Positions 29,519 to 39,687 are shown, counted from the first letter of the stretch. The stretch is DNA of 64,000 nucleotides from Hyphomicrobiales bacterium (GCA_900469345.1 UBWZ01000009.1:27207-91206); one strand, 5' to 3'. Numbers and translations: made by a program. The notes: a model not told the origin generated them from the letters alone.

Positions 29519-30079
29519 ATGACGGCGCAGCGATACTTCGTGGCTCAGGCCTATAACAATGCCTGGGCCAACCACCGGCTGCTGAAGGCCTGTGGCGAAC
29601 TGACAGATGCGGACCTGTCCGCACCGCGCACCAGCTTCTTTCCCTCCATCATCCACACGCTCAACCATATCCTGACCGTCGACTGGCTTTATGTCAGCGC
29701 GCTGGAAGGGGACTGCATCGGCAAGGCCGCGTTCCAACCCGAAATTCCCTTTCCATCGCTGCCGGACCTCGTGCGCGAACAGAAGGCAGTCGACCGCCGC
29801 CTGATCGACCACTGTCGCAGCCTCACCGTCGAGACGCTTGCCGGTGAGGTGCGGATACCGCGGGCGACGCATGTGCAGGTGGAGAGCGCCGACCGGGTGC
29901 TGCTGCATCTCTTCCAGCACCAGATCCATCACCGCGGCCAGGTGCATGCCATGCTGTCCGGCACCTTTGCCAAGCCGCCGCAGCTCGACGAATTCTTTGC
30001 CGCCGATCCCGCCGAACAGGCTCTTCGAGCCCAGGATTTCGCCGAGCTCGGCTTTTCCGAATCCCTGATCTGGAGTTGA
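29519..30079 (+). CDS. DinB family protein
   Basis: 186 residues forming the four-helix DinB/YfiT-type bundle. Metal-binding histidines are visible: HTLNHILTVDWLY (about residue 48) and HLFQHQIHHRGQVHAML (about 134-150), the pattern of the DinB superfamily. Such proteins are thiol- or metal-dependent transferases or damage-inducible proteins of uncertain activity. Good ribosome site GGGAGGAAT. The CopD-like gene starts 7 bases after its stop. Confidence 0.88.
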   Translation: MTAQRYFVAQAYNNAWANHRLLKACGELTDADLSAPRTSFFPSIIHTLNHILTVDWLYVSALEGDCIGKAAFQPEIPFPSLPDLVREQKAVDRRLIDHCRSLTVETLAGEVRIPRATHVQVESADRVLLHLFQHQIHHRGQVHAMLSGTFAKPPQLDEFFAADPAEQALRAQDFAELGFSESLIWS

Positions 30080-30086
30080 CCCTTCC

Positions 30087-30497
30087 ATGCTTTATTTCGT
30101 CATCAAGGCCCTGCACGTCCTGTCCGACTTCCTGCTGATCGGTGGCATGCTGATCAACGCCTTCGTCATCGGCATGGTGCCGCCGACGATCCGCGTCGGG
30201 GTGATCACCGCGCTGCGCCGGTACGACCGCACCGTTACCACGGCAGCTCTCGCCGGCGCCTGGATCTTCGGGCTCTGGCTCGCCATCGGGTTTGTCGGAT
30301 TTTCGCAGGGCTGGCTGCATGCCAAGCTGGTGTTCGTGCTGCTGCTGTCGGCGCTCTACGGCATGCAGCAGGCATCGATGCGGCGGATGGAGGCCAACCC
30401 GAGGCTCGACCCCTCCGCCTTCGTGCGCGCCGGCATCCCGATCATCCTGATGTCCACCGTGGTGATCGTCTGTCTGGCCGAAATCAAACCCTTCTGA
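30087..30497 (+). CDS. CopD/HemJ-like four-helix membrane protein
   Basis: 136 residues with about four membrane helices: FVIKALHVLSDFLLIGGMLI, TTAALAGAWIFGLWLAIGF, KLVFVLLLSALYGMQ and GIPIILMSTVVIVCLAEI. The opening Ile-Lys-x-Leu-His pattern and the His before the third helix resemble HemJ and CopD-type proteins, which bind heme or handle copper, but the match is by architecture only. It ends the methyltransferase-DinB-membrane protein unit. Confidence 0.65.
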   Translation: MLYFVIKALHVLSDFLLIGGMLINAFVIGMVPPTIRVGVITALRRYDRTVTTAALAGAWIFGLWLAIGFVGFSQGWLHAKLVFVLLLSALYGMQQASMRRMEANPRLDPSAFVRAGIPIILMSTVVIVCLAEIKPF

Positions 30498-30508
30498 GCG
30501 GACATGAC

Positions 30509-30528
30509 GGCCGCACGGCGGTGCGGCC
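30509..30528. terminator. hairpin between convergent genes
   Basis: GGCCGCAC (30509-30516) pairs with GTGCGGCC (30521-30528) with a 4-base loop, in the 38 bases between two convergent genes. There is no T tract, so termination is only likely, not shown. Confidence 0.45.
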
Positions 30529-30535
30529 CCTGCCC

Positions 30536-32503
30536 TCAACGCTCGGGGGCCTCCGTCGGCGGCTCCACATCGGAGGGTGCCGACGGTTCGTCCCTGGGTG
30601 TGTCCGCTCCCAGACGCATGGCCTCGGCCGGTGATAAAGGCTCCACCTCGCCTTCGTCTTCCAGCGTCTCCAGCTCCTCGGCCTCGTCGCTGCGCTCCAC
30701 CCGGTAATGCACCTGGTCGAGGCTCTGCAGCATGCCGTAGGCGATCTCGCGCTCGCCCATGATGGTCCGGTCGGCCCCGAGCTTGTCGAGATGTTCGATC
30801 TCGGCATCCGTATTGGCGCGGCACAGCACCAGCAACGCCGGGTTGACCTGGTGGGCCTGCACCACGACGTTGCCGGCCTCGAAGGCATTCGGGATCGCGA
30901 CCACCAGGCTCTTCGCCTTGCCAAGGTTGGCCAGTTGCAGGACGCGCGGCGAGGCCGCATTGCCGACGATCACCTCGATGCCCTGCTTCATGAGTTCCTC
31001 GACGCGCTTTTCCGAATCCTCGATGACGAGGAAGGGAATGCCGGAGGATTTCAGATTGGCAACGACGATGCTGCCGACGCGGCCATAGCCGGCCACGACC
31101 GCATGGTCGGTCAGGTGGCTGGTCGCAAGTTCGCCCTCGGCACCCGCCGTGGTCAGCACCGGCTCGGAGTTCTTCGGCGTCGCGGTTTCCTGTCCGTGCA
31201 CCGCCTCGTCGGCGTGGGCGCCGGCGACATGGGCGATCTCCGCCTCGCCACCGCCGGCCGGCGCCCGGATCAGCCGGGCCTCCAGGCGCGGCGCGAGCTT
31301 GTCGGTGAGGTAGAACATGATCGGGTTGAGCATGATCGAGATGATCGCACCGGCGAGGATCAGGTCGCGCCCCTCCTCTGGGAGCAGCTTTAGCCCCACC
31401 CCGAGCTCCGCCAGGATGAACGAAAATTCGCCGATCTGCGCCAGGCTGGCGGAAATCGTCAGGGCGGTCGGGATCGTCATGCGGAATAGCAGCACGATCA
31501 CGAAGGCGGCGAAAGACTTTCCGATCACGATGATGAAGACGGTGGCGAAAAGCGGCAGCGGATTGGACAGGATGATGTTCGGATCGAAGAGCATGCCGAC
31601 CGAGACGAAGAACAGCACCGCAAATGCATCGCGCAGCGGCAGGCTTTCCTGGGCGGCGCGGTGCGACAGTTCGCTTTCCGAAAGGATCATGCCGGCGAAG
31701 AAGGCACCCAGCGCCAGCGACACGCCGAACAGCTTGGCGGCGCCGAAAGCGACGCCGAGCGCGATCGCCAGGACGCCGAGCCGGAACAGTTCGCGCGAGC
31801 CGCTATGGGCGATGCGGTGCAGGATCCAGGGAATGACGCGACGCCCGACGACGAGCATCAGGCCGAGAAAGGCCGCGACCTTCAGGAGGGTAATGGCAAT
31901 GATGCCGACAATGCCGAGCTCGATGTTCAAAAGCTGGGCGACCGCGACGGCCAGCGGATCGGGGTGGGACGCCTCGCCGCCCATGCTGGCCAGCGCCGGG
32001 ATCAGCACCAGCGCCAGGACCATGGCGAGGTCCTCGACGATCAGCCAGCCGACGGCGATCTTGCCGCGCACCGTCTCGACCAGCCGCCGCTCCTGCAGCG
32101 CCTTGAGAAGCACCACGGTGGAGGCGACCGAGAGGGCGAGGCCGAACACCATGCCGCCGCCGAGCGACCATCCCATCAGCCAGGACAAGCCCCAGCCGAG
32201 CAGCGTCGCAAAGCCGATCTGGACGATCGCGCCCGGCACGGCGACGCCGCGCACGGACAACAGATCCTTCAGCGAGAAATGCAGGCCGACCCCGAACATC
32301 AGCAGGATGACGCCGATCTCGGCAAGCTCCGGGGCGAGGTTCTGGTCCGCCACGAAGCCCGGCGTATGGGGACCGACGAGAATGCCGGCAAACAGGTAGC
32401 CCACCAGCGGCGGCATCTTGAACCGATGCGCGATGGCCCCGAAGATGAACGCCAGCACGAGGCCGCCTACGATGGTTGAGATCAACGGCGTATCGTGCGG
32501 CAT
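30536..32503 (-). CDS. ybaL: monovalent cation:proton antiporter-2 with TrkA-N domain (YbaL/KefB-like)
   Basis: 655 residues from the ATG at 32503, which has AAGGG at proper spacing; the ATG two codons upstream is too close. The first 400 residues hold about 12 membrane helices of the CPA2 Na+/H+ exchanger fold (MPPLVGYLFAGILVGPHTPG, LSVASTVVLLKALQE, GAFFAGMILSES). A cytoplasmic TrkA-N/RCK domain follows at about 455-575 with the nucleotide-binding VVAGYGRVGS. An acidic tail ends the chain. Probable K+ or Na+ efflux; glutathione adduct control as in KefB/C is not evident. Confidence 0.88.
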   Translation of the reverse strand: MPHDTPLISTIVGGLVLAFIFGAIAHRFKMPPLVGYLFAGILVGPHTPGFVADQNLAPELAEIGVILLMFGVGLHFSLKDLLSVRGVAVPGAIVQIGFATLLGWGLSWLMGWSLGGGMVFGLALSVASTVVLLKALQERRLVETVRGKIAVGWLIVEDLAMVLALVLIPALASMGGEASHPDPLAVAVAQLLNIELGIVGIIAITLLKVAAFLGLMLVVGRRVIPWILHRIAHSGSRELFRLGVLAIALGVAFGAAKLFGVSLALGAFFAGMILSESELSHRAAQESLPLRDAFAVLFFVSVGMLFDPNIILSNPLPLFATVFIIVIGKSFAAFVIVLLFRMTIPTALTISASLAQIGEFSFILAELGVGLKLLPEEGRDLILAGAIISIMLNPIMFYLTDKLAPRLEARLIRAPAGGGEAEIAHVAGAHADEAVHGQETATPKNSEPVLTTAGAEGELATSHLTDHAVVAGYGRVGSIVVANLKSSGIPFLVIEDSEKRVEELMKQGIEVIVGNAASPRVLQLANLGKAKSLVVAIPNAFEAGNVVVQAHQVNPALLVLCRANTDAEIEHLDKLGADRTIMGEREIAYGMLQSLDQVHYRVERSDEAEELETLEDEGEVEPLSPAEAMRLGADTPRDEPSAPSDVEPPTEAPER

Positions 32504-32680
32504 CCGCATTCCCTTCTAGAACGGCCGAAACCTGACATATATGATGGATGTCGCCCAATATGGGCACTCCAGCATACGGGGTCAAGACGCCCGCTCCAGT
32601 TCGGCGCCGGTCTTTACGTCATTCGGGACCAAGCGCCTGTCGAGGGATTGGAGAGGCTAATTGACGCCAAACGGCGCCTA

Positions 32681-33511
32681 TCAGTCGCCGCCGAGGATCG
32701 ATGCCAGGATGCTGCCCTCGATCCGGGCGAGGTCCGGATCGCCGTGGCGCCGCGGATGCGTCTGTGGAACCGCCAGATCGAGCTTGATGCGCCCGTCCTC
32801 GAGCACGATCACCCGGTCGGCGAGATGCACGGCCTCCGCCACGTCATGGGTGACGAGCACCGCCGTCGCGCCCAGTTCGCGCCGCACGCGGCCGAGCAGC
32901 GTCTGCATGGTGATGCGGGTCAGCGCGTCGAGCGCTCCGAGCGGTTCATCGAGCGCAAGCAGGCCGGGACGGCTGACCAGCGCACGGGCGAGCGCCACGC
33001 GCTGCCTTTGCCCGCCCGACAGCCGCGACGGCCATTCGCGGGCCTTTTCCGCCAGCTGAACGTCGGCAAGGGCCTCCTGCGCGCGGCTGCGCGCTTCGGC
33101 CTTGAGCGTGCCCGGCCCCAGCCCGACCGCGACATTGTCGGCGACGTCGAACCAGGGAAGCAGCCGGGGCTCCTGGAAGACGATACGGGCGTTGCCGGCG
33201 GCCGGCCGTCCCTGCGCATCGAGGAACTCAACCCGTCCTTCCGTCGGCTGGTCGAGCCCGGTCAAAAGCCGCAGCAGCGTGCTTTTGCCGCAGCCGCTCT
33301 TGCCGACGATGGCGAGGAATTGTCCGGCCTCGAGATCGAGGTCGATGCCGCGCAGCACACGGTTGTCGCCAAAGCGTTTGTCCACCTTGCGGAGCCTCAG
33401 CGCAACCGCCCCGGGCGGCGTTTCGAGGTTGCGGCCCGCAGCGTCGCGGTGGCTTTCGGGCGCCGCGACGAAGGCGAGCGGATGCTGGTAGGGAGCAGCG
33501 ACCATCGTCAT
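32681..33511 (-). CDS. ssuB: sulfonate ABC transporter ATP-binding protein SsuB
   Basis: 276 residues from the ATG at 33511 (GAGGATA just upstream). ABC ATPase motifs: Walker [10 protein letters not shown], signature [15 protein letters not shown], Walker [13 protein letters not shown] and switch HDVAEAV. Nitrate/sulfonate/taurine subfamily by [16 protein letters not shown]. It energises the SsuC permease. It is last in the ssuADCB order, 7 bases after ssuC. Confidence 0.93.
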   Translation of the reverse strand: MTMVAAPYQHPLAFVAAPESHRDAAGRNLETPPGAVALRLRKVDKRFGDNRVLRGIDLDLEAGQFLAIVGKSGCGKSTLLRLLTGLDQPTEGRVEFLDAQGRPAAGNARIVFQEPRLLPWFDVADNVAVGLGPGTLKAEARSRAQEALADVQLAEKAREWPSRLSGGQRQRVALARALVSRPGLLALDEPLGALDALTRITMQTLLGRVRRELGATAVLVTHDVAEAVHLADRVIVLEDGRIKLDLAVPQTHPRRHGDPDLARIEGSILASILGGD

Positions 33512-33518
33512 TATCCTC

Positions 33519-34349
33519 TCAGCGCTGATAGACGGGGTTCCAGGCAAGGGCGTGCCGTTCCAGCGCGCGGGCGAGCACGTCGGCGAGTTTGCCGAGGGCC
33601 GCATAGATGAGCAAAGCGAGCACGACGACATCGGTCATCATGAACTCGCGGGCGTTGTTGGCCATGTGGCCGATGCCGGACGAGGCAGCGATCGATTCAG
33701 AGACGATCAGCGTCAGCCACATGATGCCGAGGCCGTACCGGAGACCCACGAAGATCGATGGCAGCGCGCCCGGAAAGATGATTTTGCGGAACAGGGTCCA
33801 GCCGCTCATGCCGTAGATGCGGCCCATCTCCAGCAGGTCGCGGTCGACGTTGCGCACGCCGTGATAGGTGTTGAGGTAGATGGGGAAGAGAACGCCGAGC
33901 GAGGTCAGGAAGAGCTTCGCCTCCTCGCCGATGCCGAACCAGAGGATGACGAGCGGGATCAGCGCGAGATGCGGCACGGTGCGCAGCATCTGCAGCGTCG
34001 TGTCCGTCAGTTGCTCCGACAGGCGCGAGACGCCATTGGCGAGCCCCAGCAGAAATCCGATCGAGCCGCCGACCAGAAGGCCCGCGATGGCCCGGGCGCC
34101 GCTGACGGCGATGTCGTTGGCAAGAGCGCCCGAGGACGCCGTCTCCCATAACGCGAGGAGGACCGCTCCAGGAGACGGCATGATCCGGTCCGAGATCCAG
34201 CCCGAGACGGAGCCGATCTGCCAGACCAGAAGGAGAAGCGCCGGCAGCAGATAGGGCAACAGCACCTCCCGCGACAGGAACGGCAGGCGCAGGGGTTGCC
34301 GCTGCGGGGTAGCCTTGCGGGCGTGCGTCAAAGTTTCGACCAACGTCAT
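33519..34349 (-). CDS. ssuC: sulfonate ABC transporter permease SsuC
   Basis: 276 residues with about six membrane segments, for example [17 protein letters not shown], and the ATPase-contacting loop [21 protein letters not shown]. The C-terminal motif [18 protein letters not shown] fits the SsuC/TauC family. It imports aliphatic sulfonates with SsuA and SsuB. AAGGAG precedes the start; ssuD ends 85 bases upstream. Confidence 0.93.
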   Translation of the reverse strand: MTLVETLTHARKATPQRQPLRLPFLSREVLLPYLLPALLLLVWQIGSVSGWISDRIMPSPGAVLLALWETASSGALANDIAVSGARAIAGLLVGGSIGFLLGLANGVSRLSEQLTDTTLQMLRTVPHLALIPLVILWFGIGEEAKLFLTSLGVLFPIYLNTYHGVRNVDRDLLEMGRIYGMSGWTLFRKIIFPGALPSIFVGLRYGLGIMWLTLIVSESIAASSGIGHMANNAREFMMTDVVVLALLIYAALGKLADVLARALERHALAWNPVYQR

Positions 34350-34434
34350 GTGCAGCTCCTTGATTGAATGGAGGCGTTGCTTGAATGGAGGCGTTCCAGG
34401 ACGGCCCGCCCCCGATGGCGCGGGCCCGGTCGGC

Positions 34435-35607
34435 TCAGGAGGCCGCGACCGCCCTCACCGTCTCATGCCCTCCGCCGGCAAAGACGGTCGGACCGCCGAA
34501 CTCGCTGCCGAAGCTGACGCGCTGTTCCGGCCGGCTGATTCCGAGGTGCGGGAAGAGCAGCTCGGCGACCCGGTAGGCCTCTTCCAGGTGCGGATAGCCC
34601 GAGCCGATCACCGTTTCGATCCCGAGCGCCTGGTACTCCCGAAGCCTCGCGGCAACCGTCTTCGGAGACCCGACCAGCGCCGTTCCCGCACCGGAGCGGA
34701 CAAGACCGATGCCGGCCCACAGGTTCGGCGAGACTTCCAGCCGGTCGCGACGCCCACCGTGCAGGGCTGCCATCCGCCTCTGCCCGACGGAATCGGAATT
34801 TTGGGCGAAGTTCGCCTGCGCCTTGGCGATTGTCTCGTCGTCCAGCTTGGAGATCAGCCGGTCGGCGGCCTCCCAGGCTTCCTCGTCCGTCTCGCGCACG
34901 ATGAAATGCAGGCGGATGCCGAAGCTCACCTCCCTGCCCCTGGCGTCGGCGGCGGCGCGAACCGCCTTGATCTTCTGCTCCACCTGTTCGGGCGGCTCGC
35001 CCCAGGTCAGATACTTGTCGGCCCGGCCAGCGAAGAAATCGATGCCGGCGTCCGAGGAACCGCCGAAATAGAGCGGCGGGCGCGGCTGCTGGATGGTGGG
35101 AAAGCCGAGGCGGGCGTCCTTTGCCTTGATGTGCTTGCCGTCGAGATCGGCATGCCCGGTGGTGACGAGATCTTCCCAGACCTTGAAGAATTCGTCCGCA
35201 TGGTCGTAGCGTTCGTCATGCTCCAGAAAAATGCCGTCGCCGGCCAGTTCCTTGGGATTGCCGCCAACGACGATGTTGAGAAGAAGCCGGCCCTCCGACA
35301 CCCGGTCGAGAGCGGCGGCAAGCCGCGCGTAATAGGCGGGCGACGCGGTGCCGGGGCGGATCGCGACGAGGAATTTCAGCCTCTCGGTAAAGGGTGCGAG
35401 CGCTGCGGCCGTGACGAAGGATTCCTCGCAGGAAACGCCGGTCGGCAGCAGCACGCCGGAATAGCCCAGCCGGTCGACGGCCTGGGCGATCTCGCGCAGA
35501 TAGCGGTGGTCGGGCGCACGGTTGAGCTCGGCCCCGCCGAGATAGCTGCCGTCGCCGGCGGTCGGTATGAACCACAGGAAGTCGATCGGATCGGATGTCT
35601 TGGTCAT
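34435..35607 (-). CDS. ssuD: FMNH2-dependent alkanesulfonate monooxygenase SsuD
   Basis: 390 residues from the ATG at 35607. Luciferase-like TIM barrel close to E. coli Ssu[59 protein letters not shown] and [19 protein letters not shown]. It splits the C-S bond of alkanesulfonates to release sulfite for assimilation, using reduced FMN from a reductase. No ssuE reductase gene lies in this operon, so the FMN reductase must come from elsewhere. It sits between ssuA and ssuC. Confidence 0.94.
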   Translation of the reverse strand: MTKTSDPIDFLWFIPTAGDGSYLGGAELNRAPDHRYLREIAQAVDRLGYSGVLLPTGVSCEESFVTAAALAPFTERLKFLVAIRPGTASPAYYARLAAALDRVSEGRLLLNIVVGGNPKELAGDGIFLEHDERYDHADEFFKVWEDLVTTGHADLDGKHIKAKDARLGFPTIQQPRPPLYFGGSSDAGIDFFAGRADKYLTWGEPPEQVEQKIKAVRAAADARGREVSFGIRLHFIVRETDEEAWEAADRLISKLDDETIAKAQANFAQNSDSVGQRRMAALHGGRRDRLEVSPNLWAGIGLVRSGAGTALVGSPKTVAARLREYQALGIETVIGSGYPHLEEAYRVAELLFPHLGISRPEQRVSFGSEFGGPTVFAGGGHETVRAVAAS

Positions 35608-35642
35608 GGTCAAAACCTTTCCTTGAAATGGCGATACAGCGG

Positions 35643-36608
35643 TCAGCTCTGCTTGGGACGCCAGACGATGTCGGCGATGGCAAGCTTTCGCGGAATGATC
35701 TTCAGGTCGTAGAACTCGTCCGCGAGCGCCTGCTGGTAGGCGACTGCCTCATCGGGGAGCGTCGAGACGGCGCCGAGATCGGCCTTGTTGCGGGCCAGCA
35801 CCTTGCGTGTAATCTCCAGCGGCACGCCGGTGATCGAGGCGATATCCTTTGTCGTCTGCTCGAGATCGGCCTGGGCGGCGGTGCCGACGGTCTTCAGCTC
35901 GTCGATGATCTCGACGATCAGGTCGCTATTGGCGCCGGTGAAGTCGCCATTGGCGAGGAAGTAGCTCCAGGCCGGCACGATGCCGTCGGCGGTGACGAGC
36001 ACCCGCGTCTGCGGATCGTTTTCGGCGATGGCGGTGTAAGGATCCCAGATCGACCACGCATCGATCGAGCCGTTCTTGAAGGCTGCAGCGGCATCCGGCG
36101 GCGCAAGGTCCACCTGGGTGACATCGTCCGGCTTCAGGCCGCCCTTTCGCAAAATCTTGACCGCGACGTTGTGCGCGCTCGAGCCGCGCTTGAAGGCCAG
36201 CTTCTTGCCCTTGAGGTCGGCGATCTCCCTGATCGGCGAATCCTTGTGCACCAGAATGGCCGAGCCCTCGGAGCTGCCGCGATAGGTGCCGACGTAAAGA
36301 AGGTTGCCGCGGGCGGCCTGCGCGAACAGCGGCGGAACGTCGCCGGTCGGACCGAAGTCGAGCGCGCCGGCGCCGAGTGCTTCCAGAAGCGGCGGACCAG
36401 AGGTGAATTCGGACCAGCTGATCTTGATTCCCCGGTCGGCGAAGCGCTTTTCGAGCGCGCCCTGGCTCTTGGCAAGCGCCAGAACGCCGTTCTTTTGCCA
36501 GCCGATCCGCAATTCGGTGGCGGCGGCCCGCGCCCTTCGCGTGCCCGGCAGAACAGCCGCGGCCGCAACAGCTCCGATCAGTCCCAATGCTTGTCTGCGT
36601 GTCGCCAT
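35643..36608 (-). CDS. ssuA: aliphatic sulfonate-binding protein SsuA
   Basis: 321 residues. N-terminus [20 protein letters not shown] is a signal peptide with a twin-Arg-like start (TRRQALG). The mature part follows the SsuA/ThiY-like pattern: [34 protein letters not shown] and [18 protein letters not shown]. It binds sulfonates in the periplasm for SsuBC. As first gene of ssuADCB it should follow a sulfur-starvation promoter in the 275-base gap up to the divergent dehydrogenase gene. Confidence 0.93.
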   Translation of the reverse strand: MATRRQALGLIGAVAAAAVLPGTRRARAAATELRIGWQKNGVLALAKSQGALEKRFADRGIKISWSEFTSGPPLLEALGAGALDFGPTGDVPPLFAQAARGNLLYVGTYRGSSEGSAILVHKDSPIREIADLKGKKLAFKRGSSAHNVAVKILRKGGLKPDDVTQVDLAPPDAAAAFKNGSIDAWSIWDPYTAIAENDPQTRVLVTADGIVPAWSYFLANGDFTGANSDLIVEIIDELKTVGTAAQADLEQTTKDIASITGVPLEITRKVLARNKADLGAVSTLPDEAVAYQQALADEFYDLKIIPRKLAIADIVWRPKQS

Positions 36609-36883
36609 GGAAGCACCCTCCTTGTTTGCCGGCCCTGTGTTTCAGCGCCGCTGCGTTCGATAGGGCCAATGCTTCCATAGTCTAGCGAAACGGTCGACAT
36701 TCGATTGTTCCAAAGTTCTGCGACAAAATGAGATGGGATTTCCTCCAAAAGCCGATCTGGGAATGAAAACCTCCTGGCAGACGAAATACCCCGGTTCGAA
36801 GGATAAAATTTTTGCGCCTGCGGCGCTTCCCGTTGACCCTGCTTTGTTCTAGTTCTGAGGCATTGCAAATTCTGGAGGTCGGC

Positions 36884-37762
36884 ATGGCGAAGGTGGCATT
36901 CATCGGTCTGGGTGTAATGGGGTTCCCGATGGCAGGGCATCTCAAGCAGAAGGGTGGCCACGATGTCACCGTCTACAATCGCACCGCCGCAAAGGCCGAC
37001 GAATGGGTGGCGAAGTTCGGTGGCCGGAAGGCCGACAGCCCGGCCGAAGCCGCCCGCGACGCCGATTTCGTGTTTACCTGCGTCGGCAATGACGACGATC
37101 TGCGTTCGGTGACGCTCGGAGAAACCGGCGTGTTTGCCGGCATGAGGGGCGGTGCCGTCCTGATCGACAATACGACGGCGAGCGCCGAGGTTGCCCGCGA
37201 GCTCGAGGCAGCGGCGAAAGAAAAGGGCATCGGCTTCATCGACGCACCCGTGTCCGGCGGACAGGCGGGCGCAGAAAACGGCGTCCTCACCGTCATGTGC
37301 GGCGGCGACGAGGCCACCTACGACAAGGCCCGCCCCGTGATCGATGCCTATGCGCGCATGGTCGGCCTGATGGGTCCGGCGGGCTCGGGCCAGCTTACCA
37401 AGATGATGAACCAGATCTGCATCGCCGGCGTGGTCCAGGGTCTCGCCGAGGCCGTTCACTTCGGCAAGCAGGCAGGCCTCGACATCGAGAAGGTGATCGA
37501 GGTGATCTCCAAGGGCGCCGCCGGCTCGTGGCAGATGGAAAACCGCTACAAGACGATGAATGCCGGCAAGTACGATTTCGGTTTTGCCGTCGACTGGATG
37601 CGCAAGGACCTCGGTATCGTTCTGACCGAGGCCCGCCGCAACGGCGCACGGCTTCCCGTGACGTCGCTGGTCGACCAGTTCTACGGCGACGTCCAGCAGA
37701 TGGGCGGCAATCGCTGGGACACGTCCTCATTGCTGGCACGGCTCGACAAGAAGAAGCCGTGA
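36884..37762 (+). CDS. NAD(P)-dependent beta-hydroxyacid dehydrogenase (3-hydroxyisobutyrate dehydrogenase family)
   Basis: 292 residues from the ATG at 36884 with TGGAGG upstream. Rossmann motif FIGLGVMGFPMAGHL at the N-terminus, substrate-binding DAPVSGGQAGAENG at about 123-136, and catalytic Lys in GQLTKMMNQI at about 172. This family includes 3-hydroxyisobutyrate dehydrogenase, tartronate semialdehyde reductase and glyoxylate/succinic semialdehyde reductases; the exact substrate cannot be decided. It faces a divergent ssu operon and converges on an Lrp regulator gene. Confidence 0.9.
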   Translation: MAKVAFIGLGVMGFPMAGHLKQKGGHDVTVYNRTAAKADEWVAKFGGRKADSPAEAARDADFVFTCVGNDDDLRSVTLGETGVFAGMRGGAVLIDNTTASAEVARELEAAAKEKGIGFIDAPVSGGQAGAENGVLTVMCGGDEATYDKARPVIDAYARMVGLMGPAGSGQLTKMMNQICIAGVVQGLAEAVHFGKQAGLDIEKVIEVISKGAAGSWQMENRYKTMNAGKYDFGFAVDWMRKDLGIVLTEARRNGARLPVTSLVDQFYGDVQQMGGNRWDTSSLLARLDKKKP

Positions 37763-37773
37763 CTTAGGCTGCA

Positions 37774-37799
37774 GCCGCGCGGCGCTGTCGCCGGGCGGC
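37774..37799. terminator. GC-rich hairpin between convergent genes
   Basis: GCCGCGCGGCG and CGCCGGGCGGC form an 11-base stem with one mismatch around a 4-base loop, filling the space between the dehydrogenase stop and the Lrp gene stop. No T tract is present. Confidence 0.4.
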
Positions 37800-38288
37800 T
37801 CAGTCCTCGCCGGACTTCTGGTTGTCGATCATCATGTAGTCGAGCGGCAGCTGGGTCGTGTACTTGATCTGCTCCATGGCGAAGACCGAAGACACGTCGC
37901 GGATCTCGATCTTCGCGATCAGCCGCTTGTAGAAGGCGTCATAGGCGCCGATGTCGGGCACCACGACGCGCAGCAGGTAATCCACGTCGCCGCTCATGCG
38001 GTAGAATTCCACGACTTCGGGAAATTCCACCACCACTTCGGAGAATCGCTTCAGCCACTCGATCGAGTGCGTGGCGGTGCGAATCGAAACGAACACGGTC
38101 ACCTTGGTGTTGACCTTGACCGGGTCGAGAAGTGCGACGCGCCGGCGAATAACGCCGTCTTCCTCCATCTTCTGGATGCGCCGCCAGCAGGGTGTGGTCG
38201 AAAGCCCGACCTTCTTGGCGAGATCGGCAACGGCGAGAGTTGAATCCTCTTGCAGAATGCGCAGAATTTTGCGGTCAAGCCGGTCCAT
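37800..38288 (-). CDS. Lrp/AsnC family transcriptional regulator
   Basis: 162 residues from the ATG at 38288, preceded by AAAGGG; an in-frame ATG 21 bases upstream has a poorer site. N-terminal helix-turn-helix (LDRKILRILQEDSTL, then VGLSTTPCWRRIQKMEEDG) and a C-terminal RAM ligand-binding domain (about 65-145) with MSGDVDYLLRVVVPD. Lrp-type regulators sense amino acids. The target is unknown; the adjacent dehydrogenase is convergent, not divergent, so no neighbour is an obvious target. Confidence 0.93.
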   Translation of the reverse strand: MDRLDRKILRILQEDSTLAVADLAKKVGLSTTPCWRRIQKMEEDGVIRRRVALLDPVKVNTKVTVFVSIRTATHSIEWLKRFSEVVVEFPEVVEFYRMSGDVDYLLRVVVPDIGAYDAFYKRLIAKIEIRDVSSVFAMEQIKYTTQLPLDYMMIDNQKSGED

Positions 38289-38353
38289 TATAAGCCCTTT
38301 CGAAATCATTTTTCGTTATACACTGATTTGGCCGGCTTAAACCGAATTTCGTT

Positions 38354-38992
38354 TCAGAGAATGCGACTATCCACATCCTGTCGAAGCGTCGGCAGCAGTT
38401 CTTGCGTAAACCACGGATTCTTCTTGAGCCAGCCGCTGTTGCGCCAGCTGGGATGCGGCAAGGGCAGGATTCGCGGCCCCTGATTGGCGAAATAATAGTC
38501 CCTCCAGTGCGCCACGGTTTCCGTCATCGACGCTTTGCGGCGCGGCCCTAGGTGCCAGCGTTGGGCGTATTGCCCGATCGCCAGCACGAGCTCGACCTGC
38601 GGCATGCTGGCCATTGCCCGTCTGCGCCAGAGCGGCGCGCATTCCGGTCGCGGCGGCAGATCGCTGCCTTTGGCGTCGTAGCCCGGAAAGCAGAAACCCA
38701 TGGGCACGATGGCGAAGCAATCCCGGTCGTAGAACGTCTCACGACTGACGCCCAGCCACTCACGCAGCCGGTTGCCGGATGTGTCGTCGAAGGGCAAGCC
38801 GCTGGCATGGACCCGCAGCCCCGGCGCCTGCCCGGCAATCAGGACGCGTGCCCTCGACGACAGGACGGCGACCGGCCGCGGCTCGTGAGGAAGCGGACCG
38901 AGGGCCGCCGCGTACGGTCCATCGCGGCAGACGCGGCAGGTGGCGATCGCAGCCCGCAAGGCGTCCAGATCGGGCGCGTCGTCCGCCGTCAC
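38354..38992 (-). CDS. uracil-DNA glycosylase family protein
   Basis: 212 residues from the GTG at 38992, which overlaps the thermonuclease stop. UDG superfamily motifs: GQAPGLRVHASGLPF for the active-site region and LPHPSWRN for the minor-groove loop. Cysteines CRVC near residue 18, a further FCFPGYD and PECAP suggest an iron-sulfur cluster as in family 4/5-type enzymes, though the spacing is not standard. Probable removal of uracil or a related base from DNA. Upstream extension of the frame lies antisense-free but inside the nuclease gene and is rejected. Confidence 0.82.
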   Translation of the reverse strand: MTADDAPDLDALRAAIATCRVCRDGPYAAALGPLPHEPRPVAVLSSRARVLIAGQAPGLRVHASGLPFDDTSGNRLREWLGVSRETFYDRDCFAIVPMGFCFPGYDAKGSDLPPRPECAPLWRRRAMASMPQVELVLAIGQYAQRWHLGPRRKASMTETVAHWRDYYFANQGPRILPLPHPSWRNSGWLKKNPWFTQELLPTLRQDVDSRIL

Positions 38993-39567
38993 GGTCCGAC
39001 CCCACCGAAACGGCTTGCGAGCCAGTTCCAGGCTTCGTCGAGGGGACTGTTCTGCGCCCTTGCGCCGTGCACGCTGCGCCAGTCGCGCGGCCTGTCGAAC
39101 GCGCCTGCCCAGATGCCGCGACGCGCCTGGCGGGCCTTCGCCTCGTCGCGCGCATAGTCGCCGAACGCGACCGCGAACCCATCGGCCACGAGCTGCCGGT
39201 TGATGCTGCCTTGCTTGCCGAGACAATCGACCAGGAGGCGGTGATAGCGGTCGCGGGCCCGGCCGCTGCAGGTGACGTCCATGCCGCCGACACGTGCCGC
39301 CAGCGCCGCGCGGGCCGCCGTCCCGCAGTCCCAGGCGCCACCTTCGGCGGTCGTGCAGGTCTGGGCGAGCTCCGGCGCGTCGATGCCCGCCAGGCGCAAC
39401 CTGTCGCCGCCCGCAGACAGCGTGTCGCCATCGATCACCTGAAAGGGTCCCGACACCGCCTCCTTTTCATCTTCATCGCCATCGAGACGCAACGCGACCA
39501 GCAACAGCAGGCCGAGCAGCGCCGCGGCCAGCGCGGCATCGCGCAGGGTCAACAGGTGTCTGGTCAC
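38989..39567 (-). CDS. membrane-anchored thermonuclease (SNase-like) protein
   Basis: 192 residues. A hydrophobic N-terminal segment ALAAALLGLLLLVALRL (about 11-28) acts as signal anchor. The staphylococcal nuclease fold follows: VIDGDTL, RLAGIDAPELAQTC, DRYHRLLVDC and FAVAFGDYARDEAKARQARRG in two parts. The catalytic Arg of nuclease appears as RLAGID and a later RDRY region, with DAPE for calcium. Extracytoplasmic nuclease activity is likely. It overlaps the UDG gene by 4 bases (GTGA), so the two are translationally coupled. Confidence 0.85.
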   Translation of the reverse strand: MTRHLLTLRDAALAAALLGLLLLVALRLDGDEDEKEAVSGPFQVIDGDTLSAGGDRLRLAGIDAPELAQTCTTAEGGAWDCGTAARAALAARVGGMDVTCSGRARDRYHRLLVDCLGKQGSINRQLVADGFAVAFGDYARDEAKARQARRGIWAGAFDRPRDWRSVHGARAQNSPLDEAWNWLASRFGGVGP

Positions 39568-39687
39568 AATCTCGCCCCACTGGACAACGGAGCCTTCACG
39601 GAAATGGAAAACAAATCCTTTCTCGGCAGCATCTTCTTAAGATTTGGAAACTAGTCTCACAAGCTCACGGATCATAGTAAGCAAGCC

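Noticed and set aside
34315..35712. Plus-strand open frame over ssuD
   Set aside because: It is antisense to a clear SsuD protein, and its translation shows no domain.
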